A stretch of DNA of 31,963 bases from an uncultured Oscillospiraceae bacterium (GCA_910579155.1 CAJTTS010000033.1:1-31963), one strand, 5' to 3'; shown: positions 6,548-15,040, numbered from the stretch's first letter. Numbers and translations: made by a program. The notes: generated by a model from the letters alone, not told the origin.

Positions 6548-9274
6548 TTATTCGTAAGGTATGTACTGGGCGCTCACGCAGCGCACGCCCTCCCGAGGGG
6601 CGAACCCCAGCGTGATATCCAGATACCCGATGTAGTCGACGGCTATCCCGCTGGCGTCGCAGCCCAGGCGGCAGTGGAGCCCGTCCTCCTCCAGGCTGTA
6701 CTCGATCACATCCCCCAGGGCCAGGGCGTCCGCCGCGGGCGCGTGCTCGTTGTCCTCCCCCGCCTCCTTGGCGACGGAGATCCGGCCCATCCACGGGGCG
6801 GAGAGGGAATAGCCGTCCCCGTCCCCGGCGGATTCGATCTGGTCCAGAATCCTTTGGTTCAGGCCGGCGGTGTCGTACTGCTCCAGGGTGTCCGCGTCGA
6901 ACAGGTAGAGGTAATTCTCCACCGCGCCGGTGCCGTGGCCCCCCACCAGGATGACCACGATCTCCTCCCGGCCGTCCCCGTCCAGGTCGGCGACCGGCGG
7001 CTCCACGTACTCGGCGGGCTGGAAGTTATAGTCCCAGCCGGGGCTTTCAAAGCGGGCCGTCTTGTCCTGGTAGCTTAGCTGGATATCCGTCCCCAGCTCG
7101 TCCACGGGGAACACCTGGGGAGTCTCGGCGTACTGCTCCTTCTCCATGGCCGCCTGGTAGTCCCGCAGGTTTTCCAGCAGGGACTTGCTCCCGTCCCGGA
7201 CAAAGGTGGGTTCCCAGGTGTCCAGCCACCACAGGCTGTCGTACAGCCGCCCCTCCTTCTCAAACGTGTCCGCCAGGTAATCGTCAGTGTTCAGGAGCTG
7301 GACGCTGCGGGAGAGCAGGCCGTTGACCTCCTCCATGAAGGCGTTGATGGCCTCCGGGTCGAAGCTCTGGTGCATCATGGGCGCGAAGTTGTCGTCAAAC
7401 TCCACCTCGCCCTCCTTCACCACCGTCTCCTCCCCGTTCTCCAGGGTGAACAGTTGGTAGTTGTAGGTGCAGTAGCCCTGGTACATGGTGGGATGGTAGC
7501 GCAGGAGGTAATCCCCCCCGTCCAGGTCACACAGGAAGAGGGAGTTATAGCCCACATGGGCGTAGTGGCCCTCCTCGGAGTAGATCACCTCGCCCCCCTC
7601 CCGGACGTCCAGCCGCTGGCCGCTGCCGCCGTAGATCATATATACCTCCAGGGTCTCGGGCACACCGTTGCGGTTCAGGTCGGTCTGGGGGAAGTCCGAC
7701 GGGTGCACCTTCCCCTCCAGCAGGCCGCCCAGCCATTGGAAATAGGCCTCCGCGTCGCCGGGGGTTACGTCGCCGTCGTGGCTGAAATAGGTCATCAGCA
7801 GGCCCCGCTTTCCCGCGCCGTTCACCAGGAACACCACGTAGCTGCTGTCCCGCGCGACGTTCCTCAGCCAGCCGTCCTCCGTGAGGTAGGCGTCGCCGTC
7901 GATGAAGTTCTCCACCTTGTCCGGCGTGGTGGTGTGCGCCTCATAGTTGAACTGCCACACCTCCACGTCCATGTCCCCGGCCTTACCGGTCCAGGGGCCG
8001 TTCAGGGTGTTCACCCGCCAGTCGTCGATGACCACGGGGCCGGCGTGGTGCTCGCCCCAATACTTCCGGAGGTTGGCGCAGGACTCCCTGGCCTCCTCCC
8101 CCACGAAGTGGAGCACATCCTCGGGAATGCCCTCCACGTCCACCGTGAAGTGGGCGGGCAGGTCGTCCCAGTCCTCCGGTTCCCCTTCAGTGGACAGGGG
8201 TCCTGCGGAGACCGCAGGATCGGCAGAGGAGACGGGATCGTCCGCCTCCGGCTCCGCAGCCTGCCCGAAGGCGCACAGGCAGGCCATCGCCGTCACCAGC
8301 ACCGCCACGGCCACCGCCCACGCCACCCGCCTGGGGGCGGCGGCGATGCGGGTGATACGCTCCTTGAGGCTCTTTTTGTCCCCCGCCATGGTGGTGGCGC
8401 ACCGGAACAGGTCAACCGGGCCTGGCTTGGCGGTGACCAGGGCCAGCAGGGTGTTTCCATACCCCGCCCGTTCGCTGTCCCCCAGGCGCTTGAGCGCCCC
8501 CTCGTCACAGGCCAGCTCCCCGTCCCACCGGCTGAGCCGCGCCGCCACCCACACCAGCGGATTCCACCAGTGGGCCGCCAGGGCGGCGCACCGCAGGAGG
8601 CTCCAGATGTGGTCTCCGTGCCTGTAGTGAGTGTATTCATGGGCCAGCACATGGCGGAGCATGTCCGGGCTTGCCGCCGCCTCCGGGGTCACGTAGACGG
8701 CGGGCCGGATGACCCCAAACAGGCACGGGGAGGGCAATCCCGCCGCCACATACACCCGAAGGGGCTGGTCCGCGCCGTCCAACGGGATACGCTCCCGCCG
8801 CAGCTTCCAGAAAAACAGCAAATTCGACCCCAACAGCACAAAAACAACCGCAACCGACCCGGCCAGCCACACCCAGCCCAGCCAGCCGGGGGCTTTTGAC
8901 ACGTCCGGGGGCTGGGGAGGCTCCGGCGCGTTGGGCACTGTGGGGGGATTGGGAGCGTCAGGGAACGCGCCCCAAGTCCCGGTTGGGCCGTCCTGCCCGC
9001 CCAGGGACAGCGCGGCGTCCTCCTCCCCCTCCGTGAGGAGCGGGTTGGCCGGGGTGTATACGGTTTTTTCGGTCCGCTTCTCGGTCGTCACCCACGTCCC
9101 GACCACCGGGGAGGTGAAGAGCTGCACCGGCACCAGCAGCCGCACCAGCACCACCGCCCACAGGGCGTACCGCAGCCCGGCGCTCACCCGCCTGCCCAGC
9201 GCAGCGCGCAGGGCAAGCACCACAAGGATCAGGAATACGGAGGTAAACACCCATTCCAGCAGTATAACCGCCAT
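6548..9274 (-). CDS. M56-family (BlaR1-like) membrane metalloprotease with a non-penicillin extracellular domain
   Basis: Membrane zinc protease that in BlaR1/MecR1 systems cleaves the partner repressor after an outside signal. Hydrophobic helices lie near residues 2-24, 34-51, 132-157 and about 310-330. The zinc site is HEYTH (His212, Glu213, His216), with a likely third ligand Glu253 in GELACDE. After the last helix comes a region of about 580 residues. Instead of a beta-lactam-binding SxxK domain it holds Asp-rich segments (DLNRNGVPE near 536, VADLDGDGREEIVV near 785) resembling FG-GAP/VCBS-type calcium loops. ATG at 9274 is 1 bp after the repressor gene stop, preceded by GGGGAGGGG; a longer in-frame version from 9331 overlaps that gene and is unlikely. 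The signal sensed is unknown. Confidence 0.88.
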   Translation of the reverse strand: MAVILLEWVFTSVFLILVVLALRAALGRRVSAGLRYALWAVVLVRLLVPVQLFTSPVVGTWVTTEKRTEKTVYTPANPLLTEGEEDAALSLGGQDGPTGTWGAFPDAPNPPTVPNAPEPPQPPDVSKAPGWLGWVWLAGSVAVVFVLLGSNLLFFWKLRRERIPLDGADQPLRVYVAAGLPSPCLFGVIRPAVYVTPEAAASPDMLRHVLAHEYTHYRHGDHIWSLLRCAALAAHWWNPLVWVAARLSRWDGELACDEGALKRLGDSERAGYGNTLLALVTAKPGPVDLFRCATTMAGDKKSLKERITRIAAAPRRVAWAVAVAVLVTAMACLCAFGQAAEPEADDPVSSADPAVSAGPLSTEGEPEDWDDLPAHFTVDVEGIPEDVLHFVGEEARESCANLRKYWGEHHAGPVVIDDWRVNTLNGPWTGKAGDMDVEVWQFNYEAHTTTPDKVENFIDGDAYLTEDGWLRNVARDSSYVVFLVNGAGKRGLLMTYFSHDGDVTPGDAEAYFQWLGGLLEGKVHPSDFPQTDLNRNGVPETLEVYMIYGGSGQRLDVREGGEVIYSEEGHYAHVGYNSLFLCDLDGGDYLLRYHPTMYQGYCTYNYQLFTLENGEETVVKEGEVEFDDNFAPMMHQSFDPEAINAFMEEVNGLLSRSVQLLNTDDYLADTFEKEGRLYDSLWWLDTWEPTFVRDGSKSLLENLRDYQAAMEKEQYAETPQVFPVDELGTDIQLSYQDKTARFESPGWDYNFQPAEYVEPPVADLDGDGREEIVVILVGGHGTGAVENYLYLFDADTLEQYDTAGLNQRILDQIESAGDGDGYSLSAPWMGRISVAKEAGEDNEHAPAADALALGDVIEYSLEEDGLHCRLGCDASGIAVDYIGYLDITLGFAPREGVRCVSAQYIPYE

Positions 9275-9275
9275 C

Positions 9276-9671
9276 TTACTTCCCCTCCCCGATCCGGTCC
9301 AGGATGGCGCGCAGCTCGGCCACCTCGTCATGGGACAGCTCCTGGCGCTTGACCATGGCGCTCATCATCAGCCCCACGCTGCCCTGGTATACCCGGTCCA
9401 AGAAGCTGTGGGTCTCGGCGGTGACGGCCTGTTCCCGTTCCACCGCCGGGGTGTAGGATTTGCCCCGGCCCGTCTGTTCGCAGTGGAGCAACCCCTTTTC
9501 CTCCATGCGGCGCAGGGTGGTGATGGTAGTGCTCTTGGCCCAGCCCACCCGACCGCTCAGGTCGGAAACCAGTTGCATTACCGTGCGCGGGCTGTCCTCC
9601 CACAGGCAGGCGAGCACGCTCCACTCGCTGGCGGTGAGCTTGGTCTCGCCCGCGTCGTTTTTCCATGTCAT
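9276..9671 (-). CDS. BlaI/MecI-family transcriptional repressor
   Basis: Winged-helix repressor that would bind its own promoter and be inactivated by the adjacent M56 protease. The protein (131 aa) shows the family pattern: LTASEWSVLACLWE near the start, then a recognition region WAKSTTITTLRRMEEKGLL, then a C-terminal dimerisation helix region (DRVYQGSVGLMMSAM). Typical BlaI proteins are 120-130 aa. I prefer ATG at 9671 because GGGGGAA lies 8 nt upstream. ATG at 9686 is also in frame and would add five residues, but has no clear ribosome site. It is co-transcribed with the M56 gene, 1 bp downstream. Confidence 0.92.
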   Translation of the reverse strand: MTWKNDAGETKLTASEWSVLACLWEDSPRTVMQLVSDLSGRVGWAKSTTITTLRRMEEKGLLHCEQTGRGKSYTPAVEREQAVTAETHSFLDRVYQGSVGLMMSAMVKRQELSHDEVAELRAILDRIGEGK

Positions 9672-9688
9672 GGTGCATTCCCCCATCC

Positions 9689-9765
9689 GGTTTACTTTGT
9701 AGTCCTATCATAGCACGCCTGGTTTACATTGTCAACCCCAAAAAGGGTTACAGTGCGGTTACAGT
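9689..9765 (-). promoter_or_regulatory. Promoter and four-copy operator array of the BlaI/M56 pair
   Basis: On the minus strand TTGACA (9730-9735) and TATGAT (9707-9712) are 17 bp apart. Four related direct half-sites surround them: ACTGTAACC twice with an 11-bp period (9746-9754 and 9757-9765), AATGTAAACC overlapping the -35 side (ending at 9721), and AAAGTAAACC near the start point (ending at 9689). The common TGTA/GTAA core resembles the half-site of BlaI/MecI operators. Binding by the adjacent repressor is inferred. Confidence 0.72.
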
Positions 9766-9804
9766 TTTCTTCTCCCGCCGGAAAAGAAAAATTTTATTTT
9801 TCTC

Positions 9805-9833
9805 TTGACAAGCGGCCTCATTCCCGCTATAAT
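9805..9833 (+). promoter_or_regulatory. Consensus promoter of the tRNA-Gly gene
   Basis: TTGACA (9805-9810), a 17-bp spacer and TATAAT (9828-9833) lie directly upstream of the tRNA, with the mature 5' end 15 nt after the -10 box. Confidence 0.88.
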
Positions 9834-9847
9834 CATTTTTGTCCGTT

Positions 9848-9923
9848 GCGAGTGTAGCTCATCTGGTAGAGCGCCACCTTGCCAAGGTGGAGGTAGCGAG
9901 TTCGAGCCTCGTCACTCGCTCCA
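9848..9923 (+). tRNA. tRNA-Gly (anticodon GCC), CCA encoded
   Basis: The cloverleaf is complete. The acceptor stem GCGAGTG pairs with CACTCGC, the D-arm is GCTC/GAGC, the anticodon arm is CCACC-TTGCCAA-GGTGG, and the T-arm is GCGAG with TTCGAGC loop. The discriminator T is followed by a genomically encoded CCA. The anticodon GCC reads GGC/GGT glycine codons. Confidence 0.96.
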
Positions 9924-9927
9924 AAGC

Positions 9928-9960
9928 AAAAGCACCTGCGAAGCAGGTGCTTTTGTCATT
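9928..9960 (+). terminator. Rho-independent terminator of tRNA-Gly
   Basis: A 12-bp stem (AAAAGCACCTGC, 9928-9939, with 9943-9954) with a 3-nt loop is followed by TTTT and a further T-rich stretch. It lies 4 nt past the tRNA 3' end. Confidence 0.9.
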
Positions 9961-10224
9961 TTTCGCTTATTGTTATGATGCAATTATGCACAAAATAGGT
10001 GTCCTTGTGAAATCATTCAAAGATTTGGTTGAAGCCAACAGGCCAATTCTAGAAACTAACAAAGATAAGGTTTCTCGTTTACTGGCGGTAGAAATTGCAC
10101 TCCTGCTGGATGTCTACTGGGAACGTCGGTTTGGTGGAATCCGTGCTTACAGCGCCGGAGGATTCCTGCGAGGGGCCGTCGCGTTGTGGCGCAGTGGGCC
10201 AGTACAAAAGGATTGCTAATTTTT

Positions 10225-10443
10225 TCAAATGTTTTCCTCCTGGTTCTCAATGAAGTTTTTCAACATCTGGGCCACTTGCGCCCTGGCGGCCTAACCGTCC
10301 GTCACCGCAGCCGTGGCCATCGCCCAATCCACCGGCCCCTTCGGTAGAGAGGCCGCAGGATATTCCCCCGCTGACATAATCTCACAGGTCTGGCCTGCGG
10401 TCTGTTGGCGGTCCATGGGGTCGTCGTGCGCCCGAATTATGTG
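10225..10443 (-). pseudogene. Remnant of an SLH-domain (S-layer homology) protein C-terminus
   Basis: On the minus strand a frame ending at the TGA at 10225-10227 reads RAQVAQMLKNFIEN and then five or so residues. This is the characteristic ending of a surface-layer homology repeat (TRAQ..QMLMNF). An in-frame TAG at 10291-10293 and the lack of a start or a complete SLH repeat upstream show it is broken. Upstream, VDWAM is also reminiscent of the SLH 'AVDWAVE' phrase. An AGGAGG followed by TTGAAAAAATTAG at its end looks like the start of a lost next gene. The whole stretch 9961-10497 holds no convincing intact gene. A plus-strand open frame of 78 codons at 9985-10219 is AT-richer at its start and has no recognisable family. 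Confidence 0.55.
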
Positions 10444-10497
10444 AAGAGGATTGCGCAATCCCGGAATTGCTATGAAATGATGTTGCCCATAGGAGCA

Positions 10498-10526
10498 AAA
10501 GCGGCACGCCGACGGCGTGCCGCTTT
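10498..10526 (-). terminator. Terminator after malQ
   Basis: A 13-bp stem (AAAGCGGCACGCC with its complement, loop of 3 nt) lies 2 bp past the malQ stop. On the minus strand it is followed by TTTTGC. The other strand has CTTTCG then a T-run near 10534, so it may work both ways. Confidence 0.8.
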
Positions 10527-10528
10527 CG

Positions 10529-12052
10529 TCATGTTTTTTGAGGAACGCTGCCCTTTTGGGCCGAGGCCTTTTTCCTGGGCAGACGCTGGTAGACCTTGGT
10601 TTCCCGGTACAGCCGCTTGGCCAGTTGGGGGGTGAACGCCCCCGGCAGGGCCCGCCACTTCCAGTTGGTCCCCAGCGTGGAGGGGATGTTCATCCGGGCC
10701 TCGCTGCCCAGGCCCAGCAGGTCCTGGGCCTGCATCACGGCCAGGTCGGCGGGAGACGCCCAGGCCCCCCGCATCATCCCCCAGTTGTAGCCCTCCCGGG
10801 CGTTGAGCCGGAGATAGGCCTTAGCGAAGGAAACGTCCTTTTTGGGGGCGGTGTCCATCCAGCCCAGGATGGTATCGTTGTCATGGGTGCCCGTGTAGGC
10901 CACGCAGTGGGACGGATAGCAGTGGGGCAGGTAGTCGCTGCCCTCGTCCCGGCTGTCGAAAGCGAACTCCAGGATTTTCATGCCGGGATAGCCGGTGTCC
11001 CGCAGCAGCTTGCGCACCGAGTCGGTGAGGAAGCCCAGGTCCTCAGCGATGATGTCCTGCTTGCCCAGCTTGGCGTTCACCGCCTTGAAAAAGTCCAGGC
11101 CGGGGCCGGGACGCCAGCGGCCGTTTTTGGCGGTGGCCGCCCCGTAGGGAATGGCATAGTAGGAGTCGAAGCCCCGGAAGTGGTCGATGCGCAGCATGTC
11201 GTAGATGGTGAACTGGAAGGCAATGCGGCGCAGCCACCACTGGTAGCCGTCCTGCTTCATCCGCTCCCAGTCAAAGAGGGGGTTGCCCCACAGTTGACCG
11301 TCGGCGGAGAAGCCGTCGGGCGGGCAGCCCGCCACTTCGGTGGGAATGCCGTTCTCGTCCAACTGGAACTGGTCCGGGTTGGCCCACACATCGGCGCTGT
11401 CCCCGGACACATAGATGGGCAGGTCGCCGATGATGGAGATACCCAGGCCGTTGGCATAGGCCTTTAAGGCGTTCCACTGGCGGAAGAACAGGTACTGGAC
11501 CGCTTTCCAGAAATCGATCTCCCCGGCCAGCTCCTTTTTTGCGGCGGCCAGGGCGGATTTGCGGCGCAGCCGGATATCCGGCTCCCAGGTGAACCAGGAC
11601 GCGCCCCCGTGCTTGTCCTTCAAGGCCATGAACAGGACGTAGTCGTCCAGCCAGACGGAGGTTTTGCAGAACATCCGGTACTCACGGGGCGGATGGGCCA
11701 GCAACCGGTCCGCGGCTTTCTTCAGCACGGGGTACCGGGTGACGTACATCAGGCCGTAGTCCACGTTTTGCGGGTCGTCCCCCCAGTTCAGATCCCGGTA
11801 CTCCTCGGGTTTCAGCAGCCCCTCCGCCGCCAGGTCGTCCAGGTCGATGAAATAGGGGTTGCCCGCGTAGGAGGAGAAGGACTGATAGGGGGAATCCCCG
11901 TAGCTGGTGGGGCAGATGGGCAGAATCTGCCAATAGGTCTGCCCGCCAGCGGCCAGAAAGTCCACGAATTCCCGGGCGGCGGCGCCCAGGGCGCCAATGC
12001 CGTAGGGGGAGGGCAGGGAGGAGACAGGCATCAGGATGCCGGAGCATCTCAT
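10529..12052 (-). CDS. malQ: 4-alpha-glucanotransferase (amylomaltase, GH77)
   Basis: Cytoplasmic enzyme that transfers alpha-1,4-glucan segments between maltodextrins, releasing glucose. The 507-aa protein has the GH77 pattern. The start holds GILMPVSSLPSPYGIGALG, then QILPICPTSYGDSPYQSFS. The nucleophile region is RIDHFRGFDSYYAIP, the acid/base region is DIIAEDLGFLT, and the third carboxylate is in GTHDNDTILGW. All catalytic carboxylates are present and the length is typical (about 500). ATG at 12052 follows AAAGGTGAG with 7-nt spacing; an in-frame GTG at 12064 would put that site inside the gene. It lies downstream of the LacI-family gene, consistent with use of imported maltodextrin. Confidence 0.96.
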   Translation of the reverse strand: MRCSGILMPVSSLPSPYGIGALGAAAREFVDFLAAGGQTYWQILPICPTSYGDSPYQSFSSYAGNPYFIDLDDLAAEGLLKPEEYRDLNWGDDPQNVDYGLMYVTRYPVLKKAADRLLAHPPREYRMFCKTSVWLDDYVLFMALKDKHGGASWFTWEPDIRLRRKSALAAAKKELAGEIDFWKAVQYLFFRQWNALKAYANGLGISIIGDLPIYVSGDSADVWANPDQFQLDENGIPTEVAGCPPDGFSADGQLWGNPLFDWERMKQDGYQWWLRRIAFQFTIYDMLRIDHFRGFDSYYAIPYGAATAKNGRWRPGPGLDFFKAVNAKLGKQDIIAEDLGFLTDSVRKLLRDTGYPGMKILEFAFDSRDEGSDYLPHCYPSHCVAYTGTHDNDTILGWMDTAPKKDVSFAKAYLRLNAREGYNWGMMRGAWASPADLAVMQAQDLLGLGSEARMNIPSTLGTNWKWRALPGAFTPQLAKRLYRETKVYQRLPRKKASAQKGSVPQKT

Positions 12053-12074
12053 GGGAAATCTCACCTTTCATGGA

Positions 12075-12103
12075 GACCGCCGTTCCGGTCAGAAACGGCG
12101 GTC
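12075..12103 (-). repeat. Hairpin between the LacI-family gene and malQ
   Basis: GACCGCCGTT (12075-12084) pairs with AACGGCGGTC (12094-12103). No T-run follows on the minus strand, so it is probably an RNA-stability or pausing element rather than a full terminator. Confidence 0.55.
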
Positions 12104-12121
12104 CCGTGATTCAAGATTGAT

Positions 12122-13129
12122 TCAGGGCCGGGGATGGGTTACGCTCTCCCCGGGGATAAGCCGGAAGGGCACCAGGTTGTGGGCCGGGGCGCAAGGGCGC
12201 TGGAGGTTGCGCAGAAGCAAATCCACGCCCTGCTCCGCCAGCCGCTGGGTGTCCTGCTGAACAGTGGTCAGCCGGGGGACGAAGAACCGGGCCAGGGGGA
12301 TGCCGTCGTAGCCTACCACGGAGATATCCTCCGGCACCCGGCGGCCCAGGTCCCGGATGGCCCGGATGGCCCCCATGGCCATCACGTCGCTGATGCAGAA
12401 CAGGGCGGTGAGCTCCGGGCAGCGGCTCAAAAGCCGTTTGGTGGTATCGTAAGCGTCGGCGAAGGAATAACGGCAGGGCTCGCACCGCTGGGAGTCAAAG
12501 GGGAGCTTCAGCTCATCGAAAGCCCGCTGGCAGCCCCGGACCCGGCGGTAGCTGATCTGGGTACAGGACCAGTTGCCGCCCAGCAGGCCGATGTGCCTGT
12601 GCCCCTGGCCGGCCAGGTAGCGGATCACCTGATAAGCCGCCTCCTCGTCGTCGGTGGTCAGGGAGGACAGGTTGGGAAAGGTCAACTCCCCTGCGGAGTT
12701 GGTAAGCAGCACGCAGGGCACGACAACGTGATGAAATTCCGCTTGGAAATACTCCAGGTCGCCCCCCAGAAACAGGATGCCCAAAGGCTTACGCTCCCGG
12801 CACAGCCGGGCGGCATAGGCCACCTCGTTGGCGTCCTCGTCCAGATAGTACACGGAGGCGTACCGCCCCGCGTTCTGTAAAAGCTGTTGGCAACGCTCCA
12901 CCAGGTCGGCGAAGAGCATGTTCATGGTGCCCTTGACAATAATGGCGATGGAGGCGCTGGTCTGCTGCTTGAGGCGGCGGGCGTTGTTGTTGGGCTGAAA
13001 GCCCTGCGCCTCCACCACCGCCATCACCTTCCGGCGGGTGTCCTCGGAGACGTCGGGGTGGTTGTTCAGCACCCGGGACACGGTGGCCACGCCCACGCCG
13101 GACATACGGGCGATATCTTTGATGGTCAT
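12122..13129 (-). CDS. LacI-family transcriptional regulator
   Basis: DNA-binding repressor of the sugar cluster. Residues 1-55 form the LacI helix-turn-helix and hinge helix (MTIKDIARMSGVGVATVSRVLN). Residues 60-335 are a periplasmic-binding-protein-like sugar sensor (HIGLLGG, FCISDVMAMGAIRAIRDLGRRVPEDISVVGYDG, LTTVQQD). Length 335 aa is standard. ATG at 13129 follows GGAGGGG. It has its own promoter and lies between the permease genes and malQ. The likely operators are the GAAACGTTTC sites upstream of the binding protein gene. Its inducer is probably a malto-oligosaccharide or related sugar, inferred from malQ. Confidence 0.94.
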   Translation of the reverse strand: MTIKDIARMSGVGVATVSRVLNNHPDVSEDTRRKVMAVVEAQGFQPNNNARRLKQQTSASIAIIVKGTMNMLFADLVERCQQLLQNAGRYASVYYLDEDANEVAYAARLCRERKPLGILFLGGDLEYFQAEFHHVVVPCVLLTNSAGELTFPNLSSLTTDDEEAAYQVIRYLAGQGHRHIGLLGGNWSCTQISYRRVRGCQRAFDELKLPFDSQRCEPCRYSFADAYDTTKRLLSRCPELTALFCISDVMAMGAIRAIRDLGRRVPEDISVVGYDGIPLARFFVPRLTTVQQDTQRLAEQGVDLLLRNLQRPCAPAHNLVPFRLIPGESVTHPRP

Positions 13130-13155
13130 ACGCGCCCCTCCTTTTTCGACCTAAT

Positions 13156-13185
13156 ATTTTACCCCGTTTCGGCCCCCATATGCAA
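13156..13185 (-). promoter_or_regulatory. Promoter of the LacI-family gene
   Basis: On the minus strand TTGCAT (13180-13185) and TAAAAT (13156-13161) are separated by 18 bp, about 27 bp upstream of the start codon. The -35 box matches in four of six positions. Confidence 0.6.
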
Positions 13186-13238
13186 TCCCTTTTGCAAAAT
13201 TTTCGCTTTTTTGTCGAGGCAGGGCGCGGGAATCGGGT

Positions 13239-14093
13239 TTAGCCCTTCACCGCACCGGCGGCCACGCCCTTGATGATGTGCTTCTGGCAGGCCAGATAGA
13301 AGATGATGACGGGGATGATGGCCAGCAGGATCAGGGCCATGGTGGCGCCCAGGTCCACAGTGCCGTAGCTGCCCTTGAGGTATTGGATGTGGATGGGGAT
13401 GGTGCGGTACTTCTCCAGGTCCAGCACCAGGGAGGGTAGCAGATAGTCGTTCCACACCCACATGATCTCCAGGATGCCCACGGAGATCATCGTCGGCTTC
13501 AGCATGGGCACCACCACCAGGAAGAAGGTGCGCAGAGGCCCGCAGCCGTCGATGGCGGCGGCTTCCTCAATCTCCAGGGGGATGGACTTGACAAAGCCCA
13601 CGAACATGAAGATGGCCAGGCCCGCGCCAAAGCCCAGGTACACGATGGGGATGGTATAGGGGGTGTTCAACTTGAGCTGGTCCGCCGTATAGGACAGGGT
13701 GAACATCACCATCTGGAAGGGGACCACCATGGAGAACACGCACAGGAAGTACAGGATTTTGCAGAACAGGGAGTCCACCCGGGCGATATACCAGGCGGCC
13801 ATGGAGGTGCAGATCAGGATCAGGATGGTGGACAGCAGGGTGATGACCACGCTGTACTTCACGCTGTTCCAGAAGGGGTAGTTGCCGAAGGTCATGCCCT
13901 TGACAAAGTTGTCGAAGCCGGCCCACATCTCGCCGGTGGGGAGAGCGAAGGTGTCGGTCTTGACAAAGGTGTTCAGCTTAAAGGAGTTGATGATGACCGC
14001 CACCACAGGCAGCACATAGATGACGCAGATGATGCCCAGAACGACGGACAGGATGGTCTTGGTCCTGCGCTCCGCAGTAAGAGAACCGTTCAT
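13239..14093 (-). CDS. Carbohydrate ABC transporter permease, MalG type (CUT1)
   Basis: Inner-membrane subunit of a CUT1-type sugar importer. The 284-aa protein has six hydrophobic helices, and the cytoplasmic EAA loop is EEAAAIDGCGPLRTFFLVVVPMLKP, matching the MalG consensus. It ends LACQKHIIKGVAAGAVKG, the usual C-terminus of this family. The ATG overlaps the stop of the MalF-type gene by one base (TAATG), so translation is coupled. No ATPase gene is in the cluster; CUT1 importers in Bacillota often use a shared MsmX-type ATPase encoded elsewhere. Confidence 0.95.
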   Translation of the reverse strand: MNGSLTAERRTKTILSVVLGIICVIYVLPVVAVIINSFKLNTFVKTDTFALPTGEMWAGFDNFVKGMTFGNYPFWNSVKYSVVITLLSTILILICTSMAAWYIARVDSLFCKILYFLCVFSMVVPFQMVMFTLSYTADQLKLNTPYTIPIVYLGFGAGLAIFMFVGFVKSIPLEIEEAAAIDGCGPLRTFFLVVVPMLKPTMISVGILEIMWVWNDYLLPSLVLDLEKYRTIPIHIQYLKGSYGTVDLGATMALILLAIIPVIIFYLACQKHIIKGVAAGAVKG

Positions 14094-14998
14094 TACTGCT
14101 GCACCTCCTTTTTACGGGTATAGGCAAGCTGGGCCAGGCCCAGACCGGCCACCAGGATGAAGAAGATGACCGCCTTCGCCTGGGCGGTGCCGTGGGCGTG
14201 GGGGCTGGAGTTGTTGTAGGTGGAGAAGATATTCAGCGCCAGCATTTCGGTCATTTTGACCGCCGTGCCGCCGGGCTGGGTGACGATGGGCTGGCCGTTG
14301 GTCAGCGCCAGGTTCTGGTCAAACAGCTTAAAGCCGTTGGTCAGGGACAGGAACATACAGATGGTGATGGAGGGCATCACGTTGGGGATAGTCACCTTAA
14401 ACAGGGTCTGGGACTTGGTGGCGCCGTCGATACGGGCGGCCTCCAGCATATCCTCGGGCACCGCCTGGAGTCCGGCAATGTAGATAATCATCATGTAGCC
14501 GATCTGCTGCCAGCACATGAGGATGATGAGGCCCCAGAAGCCATACTTGGAATCCATCACGATGGAGGTGGAGAACTTGCTCAAAATGCCGTCGAAAATC
14601 ATGGACCAGATGTGGCCCAGCACGATGCCGCCGATCAGGTTGGGCATGAAGAACACCGTGCGGAACAGGTTACTGCCCTTGATGTTCTGGGTCAGGGCAT
14701 AGGCCACGGCAAAGGCCAGCACGTTGATGAGCACCAGGGACACCACGGCGTACATCGCGGTGTACCAGAAGGCGTGTCCGAAGGCGGCGTCCTTAAAGGC
14801 CCGGACGTAGTTGTCGATGCCGATGGGCTTGGCGTCGCCGATGAGCTTGAATTGGCAGAAGGACAGGTAAATACCCTGGATGAAGGGCCACACGAAGCCG
14901 ATGATAAAGGCGGCCACCACCGGGCCCAGGAACAGCGGGAACCACCGCCGGGTGGATTTGCGGATAGTGTTGCCTTTGGCGATTTTTTTCCGTTTCAA
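14093..14998 (-). CDS. Carbohydrate ABC transporter permease, MalF type (CUT1)
   Basis: Partner permease of the MalG-type subunit. It has six predicted helices after a basic N-terminus, and the EAA loop is EAARIDGATKSQTLFKVTIPNVMPS. I place the start at TTG 14998 because AAGGGAGC lies 8 nt upstream. ATG at 15019 is in frame but has no ribosome site, and an open frame from 15103 would run through the upstream hairpin. At 301 aa it is typical. The short extracellular loop makes it resemble Bacillota raffinose/maltodextrin permeases rather than E. coli MalF. Confidence 0.93.
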   Translation of the reverse strand: MKRKKIAKGNTIRKSTRRWFPLFLGPVVAAFIIGFVWPFIQGIYLSFCQFKLIGDAKPIGIDNYVRAFKDAAFGHAFWYTAMYAVVSLVLINVLAFAVAYALTQNIKGSNLFRTVFFMPNLIGGIVLGHIWSMIFDGILSKFSTSIVMDSKYGFWGLIILMCWQQIGYMMIIYIAGLQAVPEDMLEAARIDGATKSQTLFKVTIPNVMPSITICMFLSLTNGFKLFDQNLALTNGQPIVTQPGGTAVKMTEMLALNIFSTYNNSSPHAHGTAQAKAVIFFILVAGLGLAQLAYTRKKEVQQ

Positions 14999-15040
14999 AA
15001 TATCAGCTCCCTTTTTCATGTCGCGCAATACGCGCCCTCT

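Noticed and set aside
9839..10219. 126-codon open frame starting in the tRNA promoter
   Set aside because: Its first third is the translated tRNA-Gly gene and terminator. The remainder has no family match or ribosome site.
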